Below are positions 52,784 to 60,810 of a stretch of DNA of 64,000 nt, one piece after another. The notes beneath the pieces are model-generated. The model was given only the letters and a program-made list of their open reading frames with translations, was not told where the DNA came from and made no database searches. The translations under genes and the position numbers were made by a program. The DNA is from Beijerinckiaceae bacterium (lineage in GTDB: Bacteria > Pseudomonadota > Alphaproteobacteria > Rhizobiales > Beijerinckiaceae): the NCBI GenBank assembly GCA_947452005.1, contig CANGBC010000003.1:124001-188000 (forward strand), written 5' to 3'. Within the stretch, counting starts at the first letter, position 1. Every line of letters starts with the position of its first letter.

Positions 52784-53863
52784 TTACCTGAATTGTTCTT
52801 CCCAGATCTTTTGCGAAGATCCGTAATAACGGTTGAGCTTTTCTGACCCGACAAACAATTCTTCTTTGCCGGCTTTGGCGGGAACAACAGGTGCCAATTT
52901 TTCGAGCGGCGCCACATCGGGGCGAACGGGGAAATATTCTGCCTTGGCAAAAATTTCCTGACCTTCCTTTGACAAAACAAAATCTGCCAGCAGCATGGCG
53001 GCATGGGGATGGCGCACACCTCTGGGCACGACCATCGTGCCAGCCGTTGAGGGCACCGGCTCGAGCAGAGCTGTGTTTACAGGCGCGCCCTTGGCCTTAC
53101 TAATCAGCGGGTGATGGGCAAAAATATTCAACGCGATGGGAATTTCACCCGCGATCACACGATCAACCAGCGTGCGTGCGCTACCTGAGCCGAAATTGAT
53201 GATCTTCTGCTCGGCCAGTTTGGCGAAATATTCCTTCGCCTTGTCTTCACCGCGCGACAGACGAATCGCGGTGATGAACAAAGGCGTGCCGCTGGATGTG
53301 TTGATGCGCCAAGCAATCTTGCCCTTCCATTTCGGATCGAGAAGATCGTCATAGGTTTTGGGCACCTGATCGGCAGGAACGAGCTTGGTATTATAGGCCA
53401 TACCGAAATAGCTGATCCGCGAGCTGGCCCAGTTGCCACGTGGGTCGCGATACATTTCTGGCAATTCATCGGTTGCTGGCGTGGTGAAGGGCACAGTGAG
53501 CCCACTCTCCACCGCCAATTCACCGACGCCGGTACCCTCCACCAGATCTGCGACCGTGTTTTTGGCGCGCACTTCGGCTGAAAGTTTGGCGATGATTTCT
53601 TCCGTATCCGCACGCCAATAGGTCAGCTTCACGAAGGGATATTTTTTCATGAAAGCTTCGGCCATTGGGCGCAAAGCCTGATTGACGATGGCTGCCGAAT
53701 AAAGAACGACCTGTCCTTCTTTCTTGGCACCCTCGATCAAAAGCTCCTGACGGCTGGGTGATTTGTTTGTGAGAACCGACAAATCCTGCGCTTGTGCACT
53801 GGCCATGCCAGAGAGCGCCAAAGCACCAAAGCCCAGCACACGAAGGGGGTGAAACATGCTCAT
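52784..53863 (-). CDS. ABC extracellular solute-binding protein B (Fe3+/AfuA-like)
   Basis: This 359-residue exported protein has a signal peptide ending at GMASAQAQDLSVL. Conserved text includes GAKKEGQVVLYSAAIVNQAL, MKKYPFVKLTYWRADTEEII, VPKTYDDLLDPKWKGKIAWR and NIFAHHPLISKAKGAPVNTA. Family members bind ferric iron or, in many soil bacteria, organic ligands. It is a clear paralog of the binding protein at 55005, which lies on the other side of the enolase-family gene. I take the start at 53863, behind AAGGAAG. The permease gene follows after 14 bases. Confidence 0.9.
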   Translation of the reverse strand: MSMFHPLRVLGFGALALSGMASAQAQDLSVLTNKSPSRQELLIEGAKKEGQVVLYSAAIVNQALRPMAEAFMKKYPFVKLTYWRADTEEIIAKLSAEVRAKNTVADLVEGTGVGELAVESGLTVPFTTPATDELPEMYRDPRGNWASSRISYFGMAYNTKLVPADQVPKTYDDLLDPKWKGKIAWRINTSSGTPLFITAIRLSRGEDKAKEYFAKLAEQKIINFGSGSARTLVDRVIAGEIPIALNIFAHHPLISKAKGAPVNTALLEPVPSTAGTMVVPRGVRHPHAAMLLADFVLSKEGQEIFAKAEYFPVRPDVAPLEKLAPVVPAKAGKEELFVGSEKLNRYYGSSQKIWEEQFR

Positions 53864-53892
53864 GGAGACGCTTCCTTGTTTCGACACGCCGA

Positions 53893-54963
53893 TCACGGGC
53901 CCTTCCAGCGCACGCCAGAGCCTGGGCCCTGTGTGAGATGCAGCATGCCATTCTCGATTTCGATGCCATCAAAGGGATCATCAAGCAGCCGCGCGAATTC
54001 ACCCAATTCGCAGGCATAATCGACACCCGGCAGCGAGCAGGCCAAATGCAGCGCGTGGGCGGAGAGCAGACGCGAGCCAACCGCAGCCCCCATGCGATAG
54101 GACACACCCGCCTGTTCACACAGACGCGCCGCCGCAATCGTGTTGCGCAGACCACCAAGCTTGGGGATTTTCAAGGAGACAGCGTCGACCGCGCGCTTGG
54201 TGACGAGCTGATAAATCTCGGCTAGTGAGCCCGCTGCTTCATCCGCCTCGACTTTGACCGGCACCGTGCGCGTGACCATGGCAAGGCCCTCGAAATCATC
54301 GGCTGGCACCGGCTGCTCGACGAGATCGATATTATAATCGGCCATGCGATTGATAGCGGTGATGGCATTTTTAACCGTATAGGCCTGATTGGCATCGATG
54401 GTCAGATGCACATCATCGCCCACACGCTTGCGAATGGCCGCGACACGCTGCACATCGAGATCGACCTCGCCATGCACTTTGATTTTCAAATAGCGATAGC
54501 CCTGATCGACAAGCTTTTGCGCTTGGGCGGCCATTTCATCGGGCGTCTTGATCGCCAGAATACGCAAGATCGGCACACTGGTGCGCATCTGGCCGCCAAA
54601 CAGCTGACACAGAGGCACATTCAGGCGGCGGGCGAGCATATCATGCAAAGCGCAATCAATCGCGGCTTTAGCCTGCGGCGCGCCGCGCATGGCGCGATCA
54701 AGCGCTGCGCCAATCGCCTCAATATGTCCGCCATCTTTACCCACCACATGGGGCTTGAAATAAGCGAGCTCCGCCTCGAGGGTCGCAGCAATGGCACCCA
54801 TATGCGGTGTCGCTGAGGCATAACCAAAGCCCTCAGTGCCTGCATCATCGACCAGACGCAGGATGGAGCCTTCGGTCACCGGGCTTGCGCCCAGCGCAAA
54901 TTTCCAGGTCGGGTCTTCCTTGCGCATCACGCTGGGATGCGACGAGAACTCACGGATCATCAA
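53893..54963 (-). CDS. Enolase-superfamily enzyme (mandelate racemase/muconate lactonizing type)
   Basis: This is a 356-residue enzyme of the MR/MLE family. Metal ligands are visible as Asp in HLTIDANQAYTVKNAI, Glu in NIDLVEQPVPADDFEG and Glu/Asp in VKVEADEAAGSLAEI. The KxK base is YRYLKIKVHGEVDLD and the opposite Lys is in VSLKIPKLGGLRNT, which together give the MLE subgroup pattern. Such enzymes cycloisomerise, racemise or dehydrate carboxylic acids. It lies between two paralogous binding-protein genes in a transport operon, so it probably acts on the imported acid. The exact reaction is unknown. Confidence 0.92.
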   Translation of the reverse strand: MMIREFSSHPSVMRKEDPTWKFALGASPVTEGSILRLVDDAGTEGFGYASATPHMGAIAATLEAELAYFKPHVVGKDGGHIEAIGAALDRAMRGAPQAKAAIDCALHDMLARRLNVPLCQLFGGQMRTSVPILRILAIKTPDEMAAQAQKLVDQGYRYLKIKVHGEVDLDVQRVAAIRKRVGDDVHLTIDANQAYTVKNAITAINRMADYNIDLVEQPVPADDFEGLAMVTRTVPVKVEADEAAGSLAEIYQLVTKRAVDAVSLKIPKLGGLRNTIAAARLCEQAGVSYRMGAAVGSRLLSAHALHLACSLPGVDYACELGEFARLLDDPFDGIEIENGMLHLTQGPGSGVRWKGP

Positions 54964-55004
54964 AGCACTCTCCCATTGTCGCGCGCTCTGTGGCGCGCTT
55001 TTGA

Positions 55005-56099
55005 CTATTTCTTCATGACCGTCTGGATCATCTCTTCTGAACTGACGGTATATTTATTGAGCGATTCCGGCGATACAAACTGCTCTGAAACACGCGACAA
55101 AGCATCCGTGATGGGTGCGAGATCTGCGCGGGTGGCGACATCTGTGCGGCTCGGGAAATAGCCGGCTTCTGACAAAATCTGCTGCCCCTCTTTCGAGAGA
55201 ATGTAATCAACCAGCAACATGGCAGAATGGGGATGGCGCACACCTTTGGGCACGATCATCGTCCCAATCGTGCTCGCCACAGGATCCAGCAGTATTGAGC
55301 TGACAGGCGCGCCTTTAGCAGCGCTGATTAGCGGATGATGCGCAAAAATATTCAAGGCGAGGCCAAGCTCACCTGCGATCACGCGATCAACAAGCCCACG
55401 CGCACTCGCGCCGCTGAGCGAGATGATATTTTGTTCCGCCAGACGATCGAGATAGGCCCGCGCACGCTCTTCGCCCCAAGCCATGCGCAAATTGGTGACA
55501 AACAAATCTGCACCACTCGCACTGCCGGCATGCCAAGCCATACGGCCCTTCCAGCGCGGATCGAGCAAATCCTCATAGGTCTTGGGCACATCAGATGCAG
55601 ATGTGGTCTTGGTGTTGTAACCAATCCCGAAGAAGCTGCGACGCGTGGGCGTCCACAGCATGTTGGGATCGTGATAGCGCGCCGGAATTTCTGCCATCAG
55701 CGGCGTGTCGTAGGCTTGAGCAAATCCGGCCTGGATAACGGATTCACCAACGCCCGTTCCCTCAACCACATCAGCCACCAATTTCCCCGCGCGCATCTCA
55801 GCTGCGAGCTTGGTGAAAATGCCCGATGACTCGGAGCGCCAGTAATTGACCTTGATGAAGGGATATTTTTTCATGAAGCCGTCAGAGATCGGCCGCAGAG
55901 CCTGATTGACGATCATGGCTGAGTAGAAAACGACTTCGCCTTCGGCTTTGGCACCCTCCATCAGGCGCTCCTGCCGGTCGGCAGCCTTATAGGTCAGTGG
56001 ATTCTCAACAGCCTGCGCAGACGCAGCCATCAGCATCGCCACAAGCGACGCAGAAATGGACCTGCACACAGCAAGCCTTATGGCTGCCCCGAGCACCAT
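55005..56099 (-). CDS. ABC extracellular solute-binding protein A (Fe3+/AfuA-like), first gene of operon
   Basis: This 364-residue exported protein begins at ATG 56099 with GGGGAGGA upstream and has a signal peptide ending at MAASAQAVENPL. Compared with protein B at 52784, the shared text is long and ordered: YSAMIVNQALRP, FMKKYPFIKVNYWR, VADVVEGTGVGE, YEDLLDPRWKGRMAWH, NIFAHHPLISAAKGAPV and GVRHPHSAMLL. The two are thus duplicates kept in one operon, which suggests two related ligands or one high- and one low-affinity form. The operon faces away from bicupin B at 56212. Confidence 0.91.
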   Translation of the reverse strand: MVLGAAIRLAVCRSISASLVAMLMAASAQAVENPLTYKAADRQERLMEGAKAEGEVVFYSAMIVNQALRPISDGFMKKYPFIKVNYWRSESSGIFTKLAAEMRAGKLVADVVEGTGVGESVIQAGFAQAYDTPLMAEIPARYHDPNMLWTPTRRSFFGIGYNTKTTSASDVPKTYEDLLDPRWKGRMAWHAGSASGADLFVTNLRMAWGEERARAYLDRLAEQNIISLSGASARGLVDRVIAGELGLALNIFAHHPLISAAKGAPVSSILLDPVASTIGTMIVPKGVRHPHSAMLLVDYILSKEGQQILSEAGYFPSRTDVATRADLAPITDALSRVSEQFVSPESLNKYTVSSEEMIQTVMKK

Positions 56100-56211
56100 T
56101 ATTCCTCCCCACCGGTCGCGCCCTTATTGTCGGGCGCTGTCCCGTCCGGTAATTCTAACAACAAGGCGAGCGACTTGTCACCAGCTCAGCCCATAAAACA
56201 GGGAGATTGCA

Positions 56212-57321
56212 ATGAGCGACGAAGTCGCCACTGCCCGCTACGGGATTGATGCCTATCTGGACTGGGTGCATGCCGAAGGCATGCCCGTCATCGAGGGCGA
56301 TTATGCGATCGATCTGTTTGAGGTCGAGACCGGCCCTTGGGCACGGGCGGGCTGCCACGGCGCTGCCGTCCACCTGAAGGGGCGTGGCGACTTTTGCAAC
56401 ATGTTCCTGTTCGAACTGGCACCCGGCGCCTCCAGCGCGCCGCTCCGCCACCTCTACGAAGACATTTATTACGTGATCGAGGGGCACGGCTCGACGCAGA
56501 TCGAGCTGCCCGATGGCACCAAGCGCAGCTTTGAATGGTCGCCCAAGTCCATGTTCTCGATCCCGATCAACATGCCACACCGCCATTTCAATTCAGGCGG
56601 GCGCGAGCGGGTGCGGCTGGTCTCCACCACCAATATGCCGCTGCTCATGAACACGTTCCACAATGAGCATTTCATCTTTGACAATCCCTTTGCGTTTCAA
56701 GACCGCATTGGCAAAGAGAGCTATTGGTCAGGCGAAGGTGATTTCATTCCCATCCGCCCGGGCAATCATTTGTGGGAAACCAATTTTGTCCCCGATATGG
56801 CCAGCATCAAACTGCATGATTATGCAGATCGTGGCGGCGGCTCCAGCAATATCAAATTCGTTCTGGCCGATGGCATCATGTCTGGCCATATGTCGGAAAT
56901 GCCAGCTGGTACTTACAAGAAAGCTCACAGGCACGGGCCTGGAACGCATGTGATCTGCGTAACAGGCCATGGTTACTCACTGCTCTGGTATGAGGGCGAT
57001 GCTGATTATACGCGCATTGAATGGAAACATGGTGTGGTGTTCCCGCCCTGCCAAAGCCAGATTCATCAGCATTTCAACACGAGCCATGAGCCCGCGCGCT
57101 ATCTGGCCATGGGCATCGGCAATGTGCGCTATCCCTTCACACTGCAGAAGCGCCAGACGATGATCGGCGAAAAGGGCGCCAAGCAGCGCTCATCCTTGTC
57201 GATCAAACAAGGCGGCAACCAGATCGAATTTGAAGATCAGGATCCGCGCATCCACGCCATCTGGCTGGATGAAATGAAAAAGGCAGGCATTACGCCGCTG
57301 ATGGACAAATATTTCCCTTAA
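56212..57321 (+). CDS. Large bicupin protein, paralog B
   Basis: This is a 369-residue two-cupin protein without a signal peptide. The ATG at 56212 lies in AGGGAGATTGCAATG, so GGGAG is at good spacing. First cupin: LRHLYEDIYYVIEGHGSTQI then FEWSPKSMFSIPIN. Second cupin: YKKAHRHGPGTHVICVTGHG, LLWYEGD and HQHFNTSHEPARYLAMGIGN. The tail KQGGNQIEFEDQDPRIH equals that of paralog A. It shares a leader region with the divergent binding-protein operon and a terminator with paralog C. The chemistry is unknown; metal-dependent oxygenase or isomerase roles are possible. Confidence 0.85.
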   Translation: MSDEVATARYGIDAYLDWVHAEGMPVIEGDYAIDLFEVETGPWARAGCHGAAVHLKGRGDFCNMFLFELAPGASSAPLRHLYEDIYYVIEGHGSTQIELPDGTKRSFEWSPKSMFSIPINMPHRHFNSGGRERVRLVSTTNMPLLMNTFHNEHFIFDNPFAFQDRIGKESYWSGEGDFIPIRPGNHLWETNFVPDMASIKLHDYADRGGGSSNIKFVLADGIMSGHMSEMPAGTYKKAHRHGPGTHVICVTGHGYSLLWYEGDADYTRIEWKHGVVFPPCQSQIHQHFNTSHEPARYLAMGIGNVRYPFTLQKRQTMIGEKGAKQRSSLSIKQGGNQIEFEDQDPRIHAIWLDEMKKAGITPLMDKYFP

Positions 57322-57326
57322 GAAAA

Positions 57327-57352
57327 AAGGGGCCGGATAAAACCGGCCCCTT
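57327..57352. terminator. Bidirectional terminator between bicupins B and C
   Basis: AAGGGGCCGG and CCGGCCCCTT form a perfect ten-base stem with a six-base loop, with an A run on the left and TCTTT on the right. It lies between the two convergent genes. Confidence 0.9.
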
Positions 57353-57360
57353 CTTTGTCA

Positions 57361-58590
57361 TCAGAACAGATCTTTGGGCTGATCGACGCCGGCTGTCGCC
57401 TCGTCATACCAGCGCGGATCCATGCGCGACTCGACACCATCGGCCGCCAGCGCGCGCGCGAATTCATCGCGCAAATAGGGATCTTCCGCGTGATAGGGAA
57501 TGGCGCCGCCACCCTTCTTGATGTCGATGGCACCGCGATCCGTGATCTGCTCACCCGGGCGCCCCGGCTTGCGCGAGGTCGAATTGTTCGGGCCAAACCA
57601 GGCGGACAGTCGCAGCGGGTCTTTACTCACACCAAAATGCTGGTGGAACCAGTCACCCGACATGGGAGCGGCAGAAACAATACCGCCATATTCATAATCC
57701 TGACGGCGAACCTGATCCATCTTGCCGCTTTCCCAAGGGCGCTGACCCAAAGATTCGGGCCACGTATAGGTGTAGCCCTTGCCCTTCAAGCAGAGCAGGA
57801 CTGCAGCAGACGCATGTTTATGCGCCTTGGAATAACGGCCCGTCTCATGCTGACCAACCCAGAGATAGAAGCGATTGCCCGCCATATGTGGCTCAATGCG
57901 GCGATAGCCGGGTGAGCGACGGTTATCGAGCGGCAATTCGCAATTGATGACGTCGGGCACGAGATTGGTTTTCTTCATCGCAAGCCCGCGCACCGGATCG
58001 GGCGCGATATCATCATTGGGCTTGAAATAATCGCCGTCACCCGAATAGCGATCAGTGAAGTCAAACGGGCAATCGAAAATCGCGCGACGGCTGTCGAGCA
58101 GATTGAACATATTGGGCGCACTGGTGCCGCACAAAAGAACGGCGGGCGCGTTGGTAGCATTGACGAAGCGATGATAGGCATTGATCGGGATGGAAAAGAG
58201 CGAGCCCTTCTGCCATTCGAAATGCTGCTTCTTCGGGTTGCTCTCCTGCCAGACTTCGGTCGATCCGCGCCCTTCAACAACCATGACGATCTTTTCATAC
58301 ATGTGATGATCGACATTGAGGGCCCCACCTGGCGGCACTTCCACGACATACATGCCCCACAGGCCTTCGGTGCCAAAGAGCTGGATATAGCTGCCACGGC
58401 CACCCAAGCGCTGCCATGGCTTCATCGGCAGATCGAGAACCGTGCGCACGCCAATATCGCGATAGACCGGCACGCCTTCCGATTCCATAAATTGATCATA
58501 GGGCATGGCAGGGCGTTCAAACTTGCCAAGACCCGCCATTTGAGTAGCGCTCGGCTCGTGCCAGTGCGAGCCTTTGTCATCATGGGGCAT
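57361..58590 (-). CDS. Large bicupin protein, paralog C (diverged)
   Basis: This 409-residue two-cupin protein is a distant relative of paralogs A and B. First cupin: DHHMYEKIVMVVEGRGSTEV then FEWQKGSLFSIPINAYHRFV. Second cupin: YSKAHKHASAAVLLCLKGKG and DWFHQHFGVSKDPLRLSAWF. Its tail IKKGGGAIPYHAEDPYLRDE corresponds to the KQGGxQIEYEDQDPRIH tail. It is the last gene of the operon HCHL - binding protein - permease - acyl-CoA ligase, 51 bases after the ligase. The position suggests a role in processing the imported aromatic or its product. The start is at 58590 with AGGAGAC upstream. Confidence 0.85.
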   Translation of the reverse strand: MPHDDKGSHWHEPSATQMAGLGKFERPAMPYDQFMESEGVPVYRDIGVRTVLDLPMKPWQRLGGRGSYIQLFGTEGLWGMYVVEVPPGGALNVDHHMYEKIVMVVEGRGSTEVWQESNPKKQHFEWQKGSLFSIPINAYHRFVNATNAPAVLLCGTSAPNMFNLLDSRRAIFDCPFDFTDRYSGDGDYFKPNDDIAPDPVRGLAMKKTNLVPDVINCELPLDNRRSPGYRRIEPHMAGNRFYLWVGQHETGRYSKAHKHASAAVLLCLKGKGYTYTWPESLGQRPWESGKMDQVRRQDYEYGGIVSAAPMSGDWFHQHFGVSKDPLRLSAWFGPNNSTSRKPGRPGEQITDRGAIDIKKGGGAIPYHAEDPYLRDEFARALAADGVESRMDPRWYDEATAGVDQPKDLF

Positions 58591-58641
58591 GCTTGTCTCC
58601 TGCGTTCTGATCCAAATGATATTTTTTATGTCTGTTGACGG

Positions 58642-60804
58642 CTACGCGTTGCGCACGACCAAGGCATCGAGTGCCACGCCGCCTTTTTCTGAAAGAAGAA
58701 ACGGATTGACGTCGATTTCGGCGATCACGCCGTCGGCATCCATCATCACATCTGACAAAGCGACCAGCGCCTTTGCAAGCGCCGCCTTATCGAGAACAGG
58801 GCGACCGCGATAGCCATTGGCAATGGTACCTGCTCTTGTGCGCGCAATGAGCTGCAAGGCGCCGGCCTCATCCAGTGGGCAAGCCGCCAAAGCGACATCG
58901 CGCGTCAATTCAAGATCAACACCGCCTGAGCCAAACAGAATGACCGGACCCATTTCAGGATCAAGCTTGGCCCCCAGCACGCATTCCAGCTTTCCTGAAG
59001 CCATTTCGGCAATCAGCACACCTTCAACCTGCGGCTTGTCCTTGAGCGCCGCCACATTGGCCATGATGGCGCGATAAGCATCGCGCACCGCCGCCTCATC
59101 TTTCAGATTGATCTTCACGCCGCCAATGTCCGACTTATGCGGAAGCGCAGCAGACACAATTTTGGCAACCACCGGATAGCCAATGCGCGCAGCCGCTTGC
59201 GCCGCACCATCTTCGCTTTTCACCAATTCCTCACGCGTGCCGGCCAAGCCATAGAGGCTGAGCAGGGCTTTGGACGAGACTTCGTCCAGCGTTGCAGCGC
59301 CCGATTGTTGCGCGAGCTGACGCAACAAAGCGCAACCATCATCATGAGGCGGTGAGCGCTTTGGCTCATCGGTATTGCCGAGATCAAACTGACGCGTGAT
59401 GGCCCGCATGGTGCGCAAAGCGCGATCAACTTCCTGCAGGAAGGGCAGATTGGTGAATTCAGCGCGCAGTGTGCGGCTGTAATCGCTCAAACCATAAGAA
59501 ATCATGCTGACATAAGCGATGGGTTTTTTGGCTTTGGCAGCCAGCGCATTCACCTCCCGCAAATTGCGCTCTTTGCGCTCTGTGCCAGCAGCGCGGGGCA
59601 ATTCTTCCTGCAAGAGAAGAATGTCGATTTCCGGATCGTCCAGCAAAATCTCGACGCAGCGCAGATAAGCGCCTTCTTTGGACAATGCCGCAAAGCCTGC
59701 ATCAAGCGGATTGCCAATGATCGAGCCCACCGAGAGAATCTCTTCAAGCTTCGTGCGCGTCACATCCGACAAAGGTTGGTAGGACATGCCACAAGCTTCA
59801 GCCGCGTCGAGCAACAGGCCGCGCATGCCGCCCGAGAATGTAATCGACCCCAAGCGCTTGCCTTGAGGGGCCGGCGCATGGACAAGAAATTCAACCGCCT
59901 CGACCATTTCATCGAGATTGCCGACACGAATCGCACCCGCACGGCCTGCCACCGCATCGAAGGCCTCCATGGAACCTGCCAGCGCGCCTGTGTGCGCAGC
60001 GGCTGCCGCGCGCCCTGCATCAGACGCACCAAGCTTCATGATGACAACATGCTTGCCAGCTGCACGCGCCATGCGCAGCGATTCCAAAAACGCCGCGCCA
60101 TCATGGACACTTTCCAGATAGCAGGAGATGACGCGCACATCAGAAACGCCTGCGAAATAGGCGATATAATCAGCCGTGGTGAGGCCTGTCTCATTGCCGC
60201 TGGTGATCGCCGCTTGCGTATCCACGCCGCGCTCTTCAAGCGAGCGCTTGATGGCCATCACAATGCCGCCCGATTGGCCAAGCACAGCGACAGGCCCGTG
60301 CGACAATTGCTGCTGGCGATCATCGGGCATTGAAAAGAAACGTGCCGCCGCATTGAAATTGCCAAGGCAATTGGGGCCTGACACCGCAAGGCCGGTCTCC
60401 TTAATGGTCTTGCGCAAGGCTTCCGCAAGCGCCGGACCATCAGCTTCGGTCGATTCTTCAAAGCCCGATGTCATAACAGTGGCAGAACGTGCGCCAGCTG
60501 CGGCACCATCGCGCAAGACACCGGGCACAACTTTGGCCGGTGCCAACACGACGAGATGATCCGGCTTTTCAGGCATATCGGCAAAAGTGCGATAGCAGCG
60601 TGTCTCCCAAACTGTGTCGCGCGTCGGATTGAACGGGAAAACCTGACCCTGATAGCCATAGCGCTTGAGATTGCGCCAAACGCGTTGCGGCCAATTGCCG
60701 GGCTTGTCGGTCGCGCCAATGATGACGACATTTTTGGGGTTGAGAAGCGCTTCGACTTTCCTGGCGCCCTCGCGCAGTTTTTCCTGCGTCTTGGTCTGGC
60801 TCAT
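58642..60804 (-). CDS. ADP-forming acyl-CoA ligase (acetate-CoA ligase/FerA-like)
   Basis: This 720-residue enzyme has a CoA-binding domain first (LLNPKNVVIIGATDKPGNWP near residues 20-39), then succinyl-CoA-synthetase-like domains with the active His in AAAAAHTGALAGSMEAFDAV near 265 and GPNCLGNFNAAARFFSMP near 143. The last part is an ATP-grasp domain (GYPVVAKIVSAALPHKSDIG then GVKINLKDEAAVRDA; EVDVNPF-type IAEIDVNPFLLSEKG). The nucleoside-diphosphate-forming class includes acetyl-CoA synthetases and the feruloyl-CoA synthetase FerA of Sphingobium. Association with an HCHL gene in the same operon favours a hydroxycinnamoyl-CoA synthetase role here. It starts six bases before the permease stop region. 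Confidence 0.9.
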   Translation of the reverse strand: MSQTKTQEKLREGARKVEALLNPKNVVIIGATDKPGNWPQRVWRNLKRYGYQGQVFPFNPTRDTVWETRCYRTFADMPEKPDHLVVLAPAKVVPGVLRDGAAAGARSATVMTSGFEESTEADGPALAEALRKTIKETGLAVSGPNCLGNFNAAARFFSMPDDRQQQLSHGPVAVLGQSGGIVMAIKRSLEERGVDTQAAITSGNETGLTTADYIAYFAGVSDVRVISCYLESVHDGAAFLESLRMARAAGKHVVIMKLGASDAGRAAAAAHTGALAGSMEAFDAVAGRAGAIRVGNLDEMVEAVEFLVHAPAPQGKRLGSITFSGGMRGLLLDAAEACGMSYQPLSDVTRTKLEEILSVGSIIGNPLDAGFAALSKEGAYLRCVEILLDDPEIDILLLQEELPRAAGTERKERNLREVNALAAKAKKPIAYVSMISYGLSDYSRTLRAEFTNLPFLQEVDRALRTMRAITRQFDLGNTDEPKRSPPHDDGCALLRQLAQQSGAATLDEVSSKALLSLYGLAGTREELVKSEDGAAQAAARIGYPVVAKIVSAALPHKSDIGGVKINLKDEAAVRDAYRAIMANVAALKDKPQVEGVLIAEMASGKLECVLGAKLDPEMGPVILFGSGGVDLELTRDVALAACPLDEAGALQLIARTRAGTIANGYRGRPVLDKAALAKALVALSDVMMDADGVIAEIDVNPFLLSEKGGVALDALVVRNA

Positions 60805-60810
60805 GTCACA

